Positions 51,251 to 64,000 of a DNA stretch of 64,000 nucleotides are shown here, one piece after another. The translations under genes were made by a program, and so were the position numbers. The notes beneath the pieces were generated by a model. It searched no databases, had not been told where the DNA came from, and was given only the letters and a program-made list of their open reading frames with translations. Within the stretch, counting starts at the first letter, position 1; each line of letters starts with the position of its first letter. The DNA lies in NCBI GenBank assembly GCA_037200445.1, contig JBBCGH010000001.1, positions 2,542,001 through 2,606,000 of the forward strand, given 5' to 3'. Origin of the DNA: Alphaproteobacteria bacterium (lineage in GTDB: Bacteria > Pseudomonadota > Alphaproteobacteria > Rhizobiales > Xanthobacteraceae).

Positions 51251-52024
51251 GTGCAAGTGAGCGGCTTTCGCGTCGCGCTGAAAAGCCGCCTCAACGGCAT
51301 CTACGCGCGTGCGATCTATCTCCCGCTCTCGTCTTACGCGCAGGATGTCCGCGCGTTCGGCCGCCGCTTGCGCGGCGTGTCGCGCGGGCAGGCGACGCGG
51401 CTGCCGGTGGTGCGGTGGCAGGAGGTGCTGCCGCGCCGGCCGGTTTCCATTGTCGAACCGCAGAAGCGCTCCGGCGACGTGAACCTCGCGGAGCTTGCCG
51501 TGCTGGCGAGCGCGGCGGCTGCGGCGACAAGCGGCGACGAGATCGCCGAAATCGGCACCTTCGACGGCCGCACGACGCTCAACTTCGCCGTCAACGCACC
51601 GCTGCAACTGTCCATTTTCACGCTGGATTTGCCCCCGGACACGGCCCCGAGATTCGACCTGGCGGCAGGCGAGCGCGCCTATGTGGAGAAGCCGCGCTCC
51701 GGCCGGCATTTCGCCGAGCCGCGCGCCGAATTCGCGGCCGCCGCGGCGCGCATTACGCAAGCTTACGGCGACTCCGCCGCCTTCGACTGGTCGAGCCATT
51801 TCGGCCGCGCGGCCCTTGTTTTTGTGGACGGATCGCACGCCTATGACTATGTGATCGCGGACTCCGATACCGCGTTTCGCCTCGTGGCCGACAAAGGGAT
51901 GGTCATCTGGCACGACTACGGTGTATGGGAGGGCGTCACCCGCGCACTCGAGGAGATCGAGGCAAGCCGTCATCTCGGCCTGCGGCATATCCGCGGAACG
52001 AGCCTGGTGGTTTGGCAACGGTGA
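51251..52024 (+). CDS. Class I SAM-dependent methyltransferase-like protein
   Basis: 257 residues from a GTG at 51251 (another GTG two codons later). The AdoMet-binding glycine loop is EIAEIGTFDGRTTLNFAVNA (about 96-115), and the post-II/IV segment is ALVFVDGSHAYDYVIADSDT, which is the Methyltransf_24 type pattern. The C-terminal GMVIWHDYGVWEGVTRALEE also fits small-molecule or sugar methyltransferases. Its place between nusG and rplK is unusual. Substrate unknown. Confidence 0.78.
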   Translation: MQVSGFRVALKSRLNGIYARAIYLPLSSYAQDVRAFGRRLRGVSRGQATRLPVVRWQEVLPRRPVSIVEPQKRSGDVNLAELAVLASAAAAATSGDEIAEIGTFDGRTTLNFAVNAPLQLSIFTLDLPPDTAPRFDLAAGERAYVEKPRSGRHFAEPRAEFAAAAARITQAYGDSAAFDWSSHFGRAALVFVDGSHAYDYVIADSDTAFRLVADKGMVIWHDYGVWEGVTRALEEIEASRHLGLRHIRGTSLVVWQR

Positions 52025-52114
52025 CGCCGCGCGCTCAAGGCGCGTGATGCAACACGTGGGAGGTGAGGCGGCTCGCCAGGCCGTCGAGATCCGCACCACT
52101 GACAGGAGAACCGA

Positions 52115-52543
52115 ATGGCGAAGAAAGTCGCTGGATACCTCAAACTGCAAGTGCCGGCGGGCGCGGCCAATCCGTCCCCGCCGATCGGCCCCGCGCTCGG
52201 TCAGCGGGGCTTGAACATCATGGCCTTCTGCAAGGACTTCAACGCGAAGACCTCGCAGATGGAAAAGGGCTCGCCGATCCCGGTGGTGATCACGATCTAC
52301 GGCGACAAGTCGTTCACCTTCGAGATGCGCACCCCGCCGGTGTCCTACTTCATCAAGAAGGCGGCCAAGCTCGAGAGCGGCTCGAAGACGCCCGGCCGCG
52401 ACAAGGCCGGCTCCATCACCAAGGCGCAGGTGAAGGAGATCGCCGAGAAGAAGATGGCCGATCTCAACAGCGACACGGTGGAGAGCGCAATGCGCATGAT
52501 CGAAGGATCGGCGCGGTCGATGGGCATCGAGGTGGTGGCTTAA
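52115..52543 (+). CDS. rplK: 50S ribosomal protein L11
   Basis: 142 residues. [20 protein letters not shown] and [20 protein letters not shown] are the invariant L11 N-terminal domain, binding the GTPase-associated region of 23S rRNA. The C-terminal domain ends [32 protein letters not shown] provides the ribosome site. rplA starts 2 bp after the stop. Confidence 0.99.
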   Translation: MAKKVAGYLKLQVPAGAANPSPPIGPALGQRGLNIMAFCKDFNAKTSQMEKGSPIPVVITIYGDKSFTFEMRTPPVSYFIKKAAKLESGSKTPGRDKAGSITKAQVKEIAEKKMADLNSDTVESAMRMIEGSARSMGIEVVA

Positions 52544-52545
52544 TC

Positions 52546-53253
52546 ATGGCAAAGGACAAACGCATCACCAAGGCCCGCGACGGCATCGACCCCGCGAAGG
52601 CCTATTCGCTCGACGAGGCCGTGAAGCTCGTCAAGGAGCGCTGCAAGGCGAAGTTCGACGAGACGGTCGAAATCGCGATGAACCTCGGCGTCGATCCGCG
52701 CCACGCCGACCAGATGGTGCGCGGCGTGGTCAACCTGCCGAACGGCACCGGCCGCTCGCAGCGCGTGGCCGTGTTCGCACGCGGCCCCAAGGCCGACGAG
52801 GCGAAGGCCGCGGGCGCCGACGTCGTCGGCGCGGAGGAGCTCGTCACCGAGGTGCAGGGCGGCCGCATCGACTTCGACCGCGTGATCGCAACCCCGGACC
52901 TGATGCCGCTGGTCGGACGCCTCGGCAAGGTGCTGGGTCCCCGCGGCATGATGCCGAACCCGAAGGTCGGCACCGTCACGATGGACATCAAGGCCGCCGT
53001 CGCCGGCGCGAAGGGCGGCTCGGTCGAATTCCGCGTCGAGAAGGCCGGCATCATCCAGGCCGGCGTCGGCAAGGCCTCGTTCACCGCCGAGCAGCTCGCC
53101 GCGAACATCCGGGCCTTTGCGGACGCCGTGAACAAGGCCAAGCCCCAGGGCGCCAAGGGCCACTACATCAACCGCGTGGCGATCTCCTCCACGATGGGCC
53201 CGGGCGTGAAGGTCGATACCGCGAGCCTGGTGGGGAACGCCGGGGGCACGTGA
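52546..53253 (+). CDS. rplA: 50S ribosomal protein L1
   Basis: The ATG at 52546 gives 235 residues. Typical segments are [20 protein letters not shown], then [20 protein letters not shown] (the L1 signature) and [21 protein letters not shown]1 binds the stalk of 23S rRNA and, in many bacteria, represses the L11 operon. A strong terminator follows 27 bp later, so the usual read-through to rplJ is blocked or reduced. Confidence 0.99.
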   Translation: MAKDKRITKARDGIDPAKAYSLDEAVKLVKERCKAKFDETVEIAMNLGVDPRHADQMVRGVVNLPNGTGRSQRVAVFARGPKADEAKAAGADVVGAEELVTEVQGGRIDFDRVIATPDLMPLVGRLGKVLGPRGMMPNPKVGTVTMDIKAAVAGAKGGSVEFRVEKAGIIQAGVGKASFTAEQLAANIRAFADAVNKAKPQGAKGHYINRVAISSTMGPGVKVDTASLVGNAGGT

Positions 53254-53280
53254 GCCGTCGCTCGCGCAAACCGAACAAGG

Positions 53281-53310
53281 GGCGGCGAGGGCAACTTCGC
53301 CGCCTTTTTT
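53281..53310 (+). terminator. Rho-independent terminator after rplA
   Basis: Perfect 8-bp stem GGCGGCGA / TCGCCGCC, 8-base loop, then TTTTTT. It separates the nusG-rplK-rplA transcript from the inserted genes and from rplJ. Confidence 0.93.
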
Positions 53311-53312
53311 CG

Positions 53313-53915
53313 TTAGGCGCGCGTTACTCCGGCGGCGCCGCTCTCTTCGTCCGGCCGCGAGGCGAGGAACGCCTCGATCCGTCGCGCAAGCTCGTTGCGA
53401 ACCGCGTCGGCATCTTCCGGCATGTCGTTATCGCAGGTGGCGCGATCCTGATGCTGGCTCAACAGGTCATTCAACTCGCGCAAGGTCCGCGTCAGCGACG
53501 TGAGCGTGCGGGCGGCGCGCTCCATCTCGCGCGGCGGCATCGGCTCCGCCGCAAGCTTGGCAACGATCGCCTCGATCGCGGGCAGCACGCGCGCGACCGA
53601 GACTTGCAGCCGCGGCACGATGACGGCCGGATCGGGCGGCACCTCGTCGCGCGGCACGGCGGCCGGCTCTCCCGGCGCCAGGCCGAGGGGAGGGGCGGGA
53701 ACGAGCGGCAACGCCGGTTCGACCGGCTGCACCTGCGGCGGGCCCTCGGCCGGGATCGGCAGGCGCCGCCGCGTCCAGCCCCAGCGCCGCATGCGGTCGC
53801 GCAGCGTGTTGGGGGAGATGCCGTGGTCGGCGCAGATGTCGCCGACCGGCTTGTCGCTGTGCTCGTACGCGTAGCGGACTTGCGCCCATTCTTCGGGGGT
53901 GAGTTTGGGAGGCAT
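53313..53915 (-). CDS. HTH-containing protein with Pro-rich middle, unknown function
   Basis: 200 residues. The N-terminus LTPEEWAQVRYAYEHSDKPV then GDICADHGISPNTLRDRMRR is a helix-turn-helix of the transposase/terminase-like type. A Pro-rich linker (about 55-100) follows, then a helical C-terminal part (PPREMERAARTLTSLTRTLR, LNDLLSQHQDR). Proteins like this are seen in Bradyrhizobium relatives, without known role. It is convergent with rplA, only 2 bp beyond the terminator. Confidence 0.7.
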   Translation of the reverse strand: MPPKLTPEEWAQVRYAYEHSDKPVGDICADHGISPNTLRDRMRRWGWTRRRLPIPAEGPPQVQPVEPALPLVPAPPLGLAPGEPAAVPRDEVPPDPAVIVPRLQVSVARVLPAIEAIVAKLAAEPMPPREMERAARTLTSLTRTLRELNDLLSQHQDRATCDNDMPEDADAVRNELARRIEAFLASRPDEESGAAGVTRA

Positions 53916-54177
53916 GATGGTGCTCTGGGATCTGGCCGCGCGCGCCGGGGCACCCGCGCATGGGACATGCGGCGGGTGATGCAGGCGGCAGGAGCCGCGG
54001 ATTCAATTGTGGAGAATGGGCCTTGGATAGCGGAGGAGCGTTACGCTGTCAAGGATTTTGTTCTGGGGTTAGGATCGACAGAGATGGGCGGCTAAGCCTT
54101 TGAGAAGATTGTAGCCAAAGCCCGATTCAAGTACCGCTAGTCTTGACGCGCGAAATGATGCGTCCGGGGAAGAAAGA

Positions 54178-57100
54178 TTGCCGAAGAAGACTTTGGCCGA
54201 AGCGATTTCGGCTTTTGGCGCCAGCGCAAAATCAAAGCTGGCAAGCCCGGCCATCAGCGGCTCGCCGGAAGATCAGCTTCGCAATCCGCTTGAAGTTCTG
54301 CTGAAGGACCTCGCTCAGATAAGCGGTCTTGCTCCCGCTTCGATCGCGCTGGTCGGTGAGACCGGTCTCGGGGAATTACGGCTTCGTCCGGATTTTGCCG
54401 TCACGGTTAGCAAGGCACTGGTTGGCTTCGTGGAAGTGAAGGCGCCGGGAAAAGGTGCCGACCCGCGCAAGTTCACGAACGCCCATGACAAGGACCAGTG
54501 GACCAAGCTCAAGGCGCTTCCGAACCTCCTGTACACTGACGGCAATGCGTTCAGTCTGTGGCGCGACGGTGAGCTCGTCGGCAAAGTCATTCCCCTCGAC
54601 GGCGACATTGAAACATCCGGCGCGAAGCTGGCAGCGCCAGATGCGCTGCTCGCGCTGATCACCGATTTCTTTCAATGGCAACCGATTCCGCCGAAGACCG
54701 CGAAGAAGCTCGCGGAGGTCAGCGCGCGCCTATGCCGTCTTTTGCGCGACGAAGTCGCCGAGCAGATGGAATTGGGAAATCCCGGCCTCACCGAACTTGC
54801 CAAGGACTGGCGCAATCTTCTGTTCCCGCAGGCGGGAAACAAGGAATTCGCCGACGGTTATGCCCAGGCGGTCACGTTCGGCCTGCTGGTTGCGCGGGCG
54901 CGCGACATTTCATTGTCGAGCGGCACGGAGATGGCCGCGCTTGAATTGCGCAAGACCAATACGCTCATTGGCACAGCGCTGCGTCTTCTCACCGAAGATG
55001 AGACGAACCAGAAGGCTCTCAAGACTTCGCTCGACACGCTCACGCGTGTCCTCGACGAGGTGAACTGGCACACCATCAGCAAGGACAAGCCGGAAGCGTG
55101 GCTCTATTTCTACGAGGATTTCCTTGAGGTCTACGACAACACGCTGCGCAAGCGCACCGGCTCCTACTACACGCCGCCTGAAGTGGTCTCAGCGATGGTG
55201 CGCCTTGCCGACGAGTGCCTCCGCGGGCCTGTTCGAGCGGGCGATGGGCTTCGCTGCTCCCGATGTGACCGTGGCCGATCCGGCGGTCGGCACCGGCACC
55301 TTTTTGCTGGGGGTGTTGCGGCAGATCGCGGACGCGATCAAGAAAGATCAAGGCGATGGTGCCGTGCGTAGCGCAATCGAAGCGGCGGCGAAGCGCGTGA
55401 TCGGGTTCGAGATTCAGTTCGGGCCATTCGCGGTGGCGCAACTTCGCATCATCGCCGAAATGCAGGCGCTGATGGCGACGGCGAAGAATCCAACGCCAAA
55501 GCTTCCTGAATTGAATCTCTTCATCACCGACACGCTCGGCAATCCGTTCATCGAGGAGGAGACACTCGGCCACATTTATGAGCCGATCGCGAAATCAAGG
55601 CGCGAAGCTAACGCTGTGAAGCTGGGGCGGCCGATCACGGTCGTGATCGGCAATCCGCCCTACAAGGAAAAGGCGGAGGGGAGAGGCGGCTGGATCGAAG
55701 CTGGAACGGGCGGGCGACTTCAGGCGCCAATGGATCGCTGGCGGCCGCCGCGCGAATGGGGCGTCGGTGCGCACACCAAGCATTTGAAGAACCTCTACGT
55801 CTATTTTTGGCGTTGGGCGACTTGGAAGGTTTTCGGCGCGGGCCTTCACGCTTCGACCGACCTTACCGAGAACGACGAGGAAGGCATTGTCTGCTTCATC
55901 ACCGTCGCCGGATTTCTCAACGGGCCAGGCTTCGAGAAGATGCGCGCTGATCTGCGCGAGACCTGTTCCGAAATCTGGGTGATCGATTGCTCGCCGGAAG
56001 GGCACCAGCCCGAAGTGGCGACGCGCATCTTCCAAGGCGTGCAGCAGCCGGTATGCATCGTGATGGCGGCGCGCAAGCTCGAAAAATCCATCAAGGAACC
56101 TGCGCGGGTTCATTTTCGCGCATTGCCTGAAGGTCGGCGGGAGGAGAAGTTCGCAGCGCTTAGTAAGCTGTCTCTCGAGGACTCCGACTGGATCGACTGC
56201 CCGGCAGGTTGGCGCGATCCGTTTCTTCCGGCTGCAACGGGGCTTTGGGCTTCGTTGCCGGCGCTGCTTGACCTATTCGACTACGATGGGTCGGGTGTGA
56301 TGGCCGGCCGTACCTGGGTGATCGCTCCAGATGCCGCAACACTCGAAGCCCGATGGGATCGGCTGGTCGCGGAAACAGACCCTGTCGAAAAGGAGCGCTT
56401 GTTTCATCCGCAACTGCGAAAGGGCAAAGTTGCAAGTCGCCACATAAGAAAGGTTGTCGAGCAAAGCCTCGGCATGAAACCGACACGCCAAGTCGCGATT
56501 CTGGCAGACAACGACACTTGCGAAGCAGCCATTCGCTATGGCTTCCGATCTTTTGATCGCGAGTGGCTTATAGCGGATGCACGTCTGCTGAATGATGCTC
56601 GGCCAGTACTCTGGAACGCGCACTCAAATCGCCAGCTCTACTTGACCGCGCCCGATGATATTTCAGCATCGTCGGGCCCAGCTTTGACATTCACCGATCT
56701 GATTCCCGACCTGCATCACTATAATGGACGAGGCGGGCGCGTGTGTCCGCTCTGGAAGGATCGCGCTGGAACGGAGTCCAACATCAAGCCAGCGCTTCTG
56801 GTGCGACTCGCAAAAATCTATGGCCATGAGGTCAAAGCCGAAGACATGATGGCCTACCTCGCCGCTATCATGGCTCATCCGGCGTTCACGGCGCGTTTCG
56901 CTGCTGATCTCAGGCGGCCGGGCCTGCGCGTGCCACTCACAGCCAATGCCGACCTATTCGCGGAAGCAGCCGGGCTCGGCAGCGAAGTCATATGGCTGCA
57001 CACCTATGGCGAACGTTTCGCCGACCCGAAAGCAGGGCGCCCGAAACACGCACCGCGACTTCCAAAGGAAATCGTCCCGCACATTTCGGCAGCAGGCGCG

Positions 57101-57565
57101 ATCCCACCGGCGCCCGAGCCACTGCCCGACATAATTGATTATGATCCGGCAACGAGGCGACTGAAGGTCGGCGATGGGTACGTTGAGAACGTAACCCCGG
57201 AAATGTGGACCTACGAGGTCTCAGGCAAGCATGTGGTTTGGGAATGGTTCAGCGATCGTCAGCGTGATCGCAGCAAACCCCTCATTGCAGATAAGCGTCC
57301 GCCTTCCCCGCTCGACAGCATTCAGCCGGCAGGTTGGCTCGCCGAATACACAACGGACCTGCTTGACCTGCTCAACGTACTCGGTCGCCTCATCGCGCTC
57401 GAACCCGCACAAGCCAACCTGCTAGACCGCATTTGCGCCGGCCACCTGATCACCCACGAGGAGCTTGAGGCGGCAGGCGCGCTGAAGCAGCCAGAGGCAA
57501 AACCGTTCTCGTCCGCGCCCAAAGTCAAGACGAAGAAAAAGGACAAGCAGCCCGCTGGGGAATGA
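54178..57565 (+). pseudogene. Type ISP-like restriction-modification enzyme, +1 frameshift
   Basis: A TTG at 54178 starts MPKKTLAEAISAFGASAKSK. The N-terminal part has a PD-(D/E)xK nuclease pattern: LRPDFAV ... GFVEVKAPGKG (about residues 62-87). After VVSAMVRLADE the frame breaks at GGG 55225-55227 and resumes one base later in LFERAMGFAAPDVTVADPAV. That second part has methyltransferase motif I (DPAVGTGTFLLG), motif IV NPPY (VIGNPPYKEK), and a C-terminal specificity domain around FRSFDREWLIADARLLNDAR. About 1,128 residues when repaired. No helicase motifs were found, unlike classical type ISP enzymes. Probably phage defence; it is active only if the shift is an error. Confidence 0.85.
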
Positions 57566-57661
57566 TGGCGGATGATCGGGGACAAACGTGGCGACGGCCT
57601 CGACAGTTCCTCATGATCGCGCAAGATGCGTGCGATTCGTGACCTTGGGACTTTTCAGTCG

Positions 57662-57943
57662 ATGTCTTCACGCCAAGGCGACCTGTTCGGGACGGAGCAG
57701 TCAGACTTCTTTGACGAGGATGCCCCGACGCCGGTGTATCGGGCCGACCCCGACGAGGTGCGCGCCGAACTTCACAAGATTTTGGCGGAGGCGCGTGCCG
57801 CACAAAAACTGCCGTGGGCGCCAAAGCAGGTTTCGCTGTACCGCACGATCTTCCCGCAAATGACGAATTGGCTCCCGGATGAGGAGGCCGCGCAACTCCG
57901 GTTCGATTTCGATGCCGAGATGAAGCGGCTGAAAGCCGCCTAG
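57662..57943 (+). CDS. Small conserved protein downstream of the R-M gene
   Basis: 93 residues from the ATG at 57662 (an upstream start at 57626 is possible). The sequence is acidic and helical: SRQGDLFGTEQSDFFDEDAP then PDEVRAELHKILAEARAAQK and LPDEEAAQLRFDFDAEMKRL. No family is recognised. It follows the R-M gene by about 100 bp on the same strand, so a role beside it is possible but unsupported. Confidence 0.6.
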   Translation: MSSRQGDLFGTEQSDFFDEDAPTPVYRADPDEVRAELHKILAEARAAQKLPWAPKQVSLYRTIFPQMTNWLPDEEAAQLRFDFDAEMKRLKAA

Positions 57944-57958
57944 CCTTACCAAAACGCG

Positions 57959-58231
57959 TCAGGAGCGCGGCGAATCGACCAGTCGATCGAGCCAAGCCTC
58001 AAGCTCCGCGTCGTCGACCTCCTCGTAGTTGCCGCGCTCGAGTTCCGCGATCCCGACATTGAGACACTTCCGCAAGTGCTCGATCTTGAGTGCGTCGATG
58101 GCCCAGCGCTGTTGCAGGGCGCGGAGGGCGTCGCGCATGGCCTCGCTGGCGTTGCGGTATTCGCCCTTTTCGAGCACCTCGTCGATGAAGGCGTCCTGTT
58201 CGGGCGTCAGACTCACGTTGCGCGTCGGCAT
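57959..58231 (-). CDS. ParD-like antitoxin without a visible toxin
   Basis: The ATG at 58231 gives 90 residues. NVSLTPEQDAFIDEVLEKGE and YRNASEAMRDALRALQQR is the ribbon-helix-helix of ParD/CC2985-type antitoxins. The C-terminal part (LNVGIAELERGNYEEVDDAE) is the toxin-binding tail. A ParE partner usually follows immediately downstream; here only the plus-strand gene at 57662-57943 lies there, so the antitoxin looks orphaned. Confidence 0.8.
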   Translation of the reverse strand: MPTRNVSLTPEQDAFIDEVLEKGEYRNASEAMRDALRALQQRWAIDALKIEHLRKCLNVGIAELERGNYEEVDDAELEAWLDRLVDSPRS

Positions 58232-58639
58232 CGCCCTTTCTCCATGGCCGCCAAGAACGTAGCGATTTTGGCAACAGTTGCCAATTGGCAGCTTGTAAAG
58301 CGGCAAGCGGCCGGCGCGCAGCCGGCGAGGGCGCAGAGTCCATGGTTTCGCCCAGCCGATGGGGCGATTTGAGGCTTGCCAACCGGCCCCCAAAGCACTA
58401 TTCAGCCCCTGTCGGGGCGTGCCGGCCCAGTTGGCGGCGCGCCTCCGTGCGCTTTTCGGAAAGCATGATGGTCAGGAACTCGATCCTTTCAGGCATCCCT
58501 CAGGGCGTCGGAACGGAAAGAGGGAAGGGCATCCGCTTTCAGGCAAGCGCCCTGTCCGAGACTGCAGGCGCCAGGTTCCCGCCGTAGCGGGTACCCGGCT
58601 TAATCGAAACGGCCTGCATAGACGGGTGACAACGGATTT
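58232..58639. other. Region upstream of the L10 leader, no gene
   Basis: About 400 bp without a convincing gene. A fragment at about 58460-58475 (GGAAAGCATGATGG) resembles part of the GCATGATC palindromes. A promoter for rplJ-rplL-rpoB should lie within this stretch, since the upstream ribosomal transcript ends at 53310. Confidence 0.4.
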
Positions 58640-58850
58640 CCCGGCCGAGAGGCCGGTGCGATCGGTTCGAACCTTTGCACTGGCGTGCGAGGCCGGGGGT
58701 GTAGCCCCCGCTCAATCGTCCGGCGGACAGGCTTGTCAACGTCGTCCTTGCCGGACCGGTCTCGCCCGGACCAACACGGACGGCTGGTGCAACCCGGCGG
58801 CCCTGGTTTCCGCAAGGAAGTCCTGGCCGCCAACCGAAGAGAGTCCCGAC
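58640..58850 (+). promoter_or_regulatory. Probable ribosomal protein L10 leader upstream of rplJ
   Basis: Long untranslated, GC-rich leader rich in pairing segments, e.g. GGGGG-TGTAG-CCCCC (about 58693-58707) and repeated CCGGACC/GGTCTCGCCCGG stretches. Its position and size fit the L10(L12)4-binding leader that autoregulates rplJL in bacteria. The full secondary structure was not verified. Confidence 0.4.
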
Positions 58851-59369
58851 GTGGATCGAGCGGAAAAGAAAGCGGCCATCGAGACGCTGAACGGGGTCTT
58901 CAAGGCCTCGAACGTCGTCGTCGTCGCTCACTATTCCGGTCTTACGGTCGCCCAGATGCAGCAGCTGCGCAAGCAGATGCGGCAGGCCGGCGCCTCCGTG
59001 AAGGTCGCGAAAAACCGCCTCGCCAAGATCGCTCTCGAAGGCACCGACGTCGCGTCGATCGGCTCCCTGCTCAAGGGGCCGACGGTCATCGCTTATTCGA
59101 GCGATGTGATCGCGGCGCCGAAGGTCGCCACCGACTTCGCCAAGGGGCACGAGAAGTTCGTGATCCTCGGCGGCGCGATGGGCAAGACCGCCCTGGACGC
59201 GAACGGCATCAAGGCGCTCGCCTCGCTGCCCTCGCTCGACGAACTGCGCGCCAAGCTGATCGGCTTGCTGGTGGCTCCGGCCACCAAGATTGCGCAGCTC
59301 GCGAACGCTCCGGCCGCAAAGGTCGCGCGCGTCGTCCAGGCCTATGCCAGCAAGGGCGAAGCCGCGTGA
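58851..59369 (+). CDS. rplJ: 50S ribosomal protein L10
   Basis: 172 residues from a GTG at 58851 ([20 protein letters not shown]), the standard L10 length. [20 protein letters not shown] and [14 protein letters not shown] are the rRNA-binding part. The C-terminal helix that holds L7/L12 dimers is [20 protein letters not shown]. The GTG start may keep synthesis low relative to L12. rplL follows after 63 bp. Confidence 0.98.
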   Translation: MDRAEKKAAIETLNGVFKASNVVVVAHYSGLTVAQMQQLRKQMRQAGASVKVAKNRLAKIALEGTDVASIGSLLKGPTVIAYSSDVIAAPKVATDFAKGHEKFVILGGAMGKTALDANGIKALASLPSLDELRAKLIGLLVAPATKIAQLANAPAAKVARVVQAYASKGEAA

Positions 59370-59432
59370 GGCTTCCGGCGCGAAAGCGCACCTAAACTAT
59401 TGGTTCGAACCGAATAAAAGGAACTGGAAGAA

Positions 59433-59804
59433 ATGGCTGACCTGAGCAAGATCGTGGACGAGCTGTCCAGCCTCACCGTGCTGGAAGCCGCCGAACTCGC
59501 AAAGCTCCTGGAAGAAAAGTGGGGCGTTTCCGCTGCTGCTGCTGTTGCGGTTGCGGGTCCTGCCGCCGCTGCTGCTGCTCCTGCTGAAGAAAAAACCGAA
59601 TTCACCGTCGTCCTCGCCGCCGCCGGCGACAAGAAGATCGAGGTCATCAAGGAAGTCCGCGCCCTCACGGGCCTCGGGCTGAAGGAGGCCAAGGATCTGG
59701 TCGAAGGCGCGCCGAAGCCCGTGAAGGAAGGCATTCCGAAGGACGAGGCCGAGAAGGTCAAGGCCCAGCTCGAGAAGGCTGGCGCGAAGGTTGAGTTGAA
59801 GTAG
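59433..59804 (+). CDS. rplL: 50S ribosomal protein L7/L12
   Basis: 123 residues. The N-terminal dimerisation part is [20 protein letters not shown], then an Ala-rich hinge (about 33-53) and the C-terminal factor-binding domain, [20 protein letters not shown] then [33 protein letters not shown] lies just upstream of the ATG as ribosome site. Present in several copies per ribosome, recruits translation GTPases. Confidence 0.99.
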   Translation: MADLSKIVDELSSLTVLEAAELAKLLEEKWGVSAAAAVAVAGPAAAAAAPAEEKTEFTVVLAAAGDKKIEVIKEVRALTGLGLKEAKDLVEGAPKPVKEGIPKDEAEKVKAQLEKAGAKVELK

Positions 59805-59824
59805 CCGCCGGTTACTTCAACGAA

Positions 59825-59862
59825 ATCCCCGGGCAAGCGCCGCAGGCGCGCGACCCGGGGAT
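59825..59862 (+). promoter_or_regulatory. Hairpin between rplL and rpoB
   Basis: ATCCCCGGG pairs with CCCGGGGAT around an inner GCGCC..GGCGC pair. There is no T tract after it, so it is not an intrinsic terminator. It could be an attenuator or RNase III processing site, as is known between rplL and rpoB in E. coli. The following roughly 270 bp up to rpoB hold no gene. Confidence 0.6.
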
Positions 59863-60132
59863 CGACAAGAGACGTGGATGGCCGAGCCAAGCCCGGCCAT
59901 AGCGGAAAGGCGACAAAACCGTCGACTGGAGGATTGTGCGGGAGAATCGGGTACTTATATCCCGGCTTCACCACATAAGACGCCAGCGGCGGAATTGGCC
60001 TTTAGGCGGCCCGGAGCGCGTTCCGGACCGCGGCGAAATGGGCGCCTGACGCCTGTCCAGACGGTCGCGATTGATGGCGGCCCTCCGGAGAGTCGTCCGT
60101 GCCCTTGAACGGTTCGACGGAGAAGAGAGCAC

Positions 60133-64000
<3,868 letters not shown>

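Overview
The window is high-GC alphaproteobacterial chromosome, most likely a soil or freshwater member of Hyphomicrobiales (Bradyrhizobium/Pseudolabrys-like). This is inferred from the rlmB - tRNA-Tyr - tRNA-Gly - tRNA-Trp - secE - nusG - rplK - rplA - rplJ - rplL - rpoB order, three Bug/TctC binding proteins, DUF2336 and Hpt proteins, many small secreted proteins, and dispersed palindromes of the GCATGATC...GATCATGC type.

Layout. 1-9.4 kb: the 3' part of a patatin-like lipase, a secreted ClpP-like protein, a TAXI/TRAP binding protein, a Sel1-type membrane protein, a NifU-like scaffold with yidD, folE-hisI, and envelope proteins (SH3, RlpA-like). 9.5-16.6 kb: a CitE-like lyase with a MaoC hydratase, a lytic transglycosylase, DUF2336, a response regulator with an Hpt protein, NAD kinase, CutA and a TPR protein. 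16.7-19.1 kb: a BtuB-type TonB receptor behind a clear cobalamin riboswitch. 19.3-31.4 kb: mostly metabolism and uptake, with an MBL hydrolase, an MFS carrier, a serine hydrolase, TctC, a zinc alcohol dehydrogenase, an IclR regulator, an amino-acid ABC transporter (AapJQM without its ATPase), a gentisate dioxygenase and MgtC. 31.4-34.3 kb: small envelope and zinc-ribbon proteins around a tandem array of four 75-78 bp CTAG-ended palindromes, then tRNA-Thr. 34.4-38.1 kb: a frameshifted MFS carrier, a frameshifted small exported protein and a glycine-rich exported protein.

38.1-64 kb is the translation/transcription core: rlmB, tRNAs, secE, nusG, L11, L1, L10, L7/L12 and the start of rpoB. It is interrupted by accessory genes. 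A higBA module sits beside a remnant of a second maoC. About 6.9 kb lies between tRNA-Trp and secE (TctC, DUF4344 metallopeptidase, and a LysR-TctC-TauD-enolase-superfamily cluster). A methyltransferase gene lies between nusG and rplK. About 5 kb lies between rplA and rplJ (an HTH protein, a type ISP-like restriction-modification enzyme, a small conserved protein and an orphan ParD-like antitoxin). The rplA side is closed by a strong terminator, so L10-L12-rpoB must be transcribed from its own promoter.

Four otherwise convincing genes (MFS carrier, small exported protein, LysR regulator, restriction-modification enzyme) each carry one extra base. Either this lineage is losing accessory genes or the sequence carries systematic insertion errors; only reads can decide. 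All functional assignments come from reading motifs by eye, without database searches.
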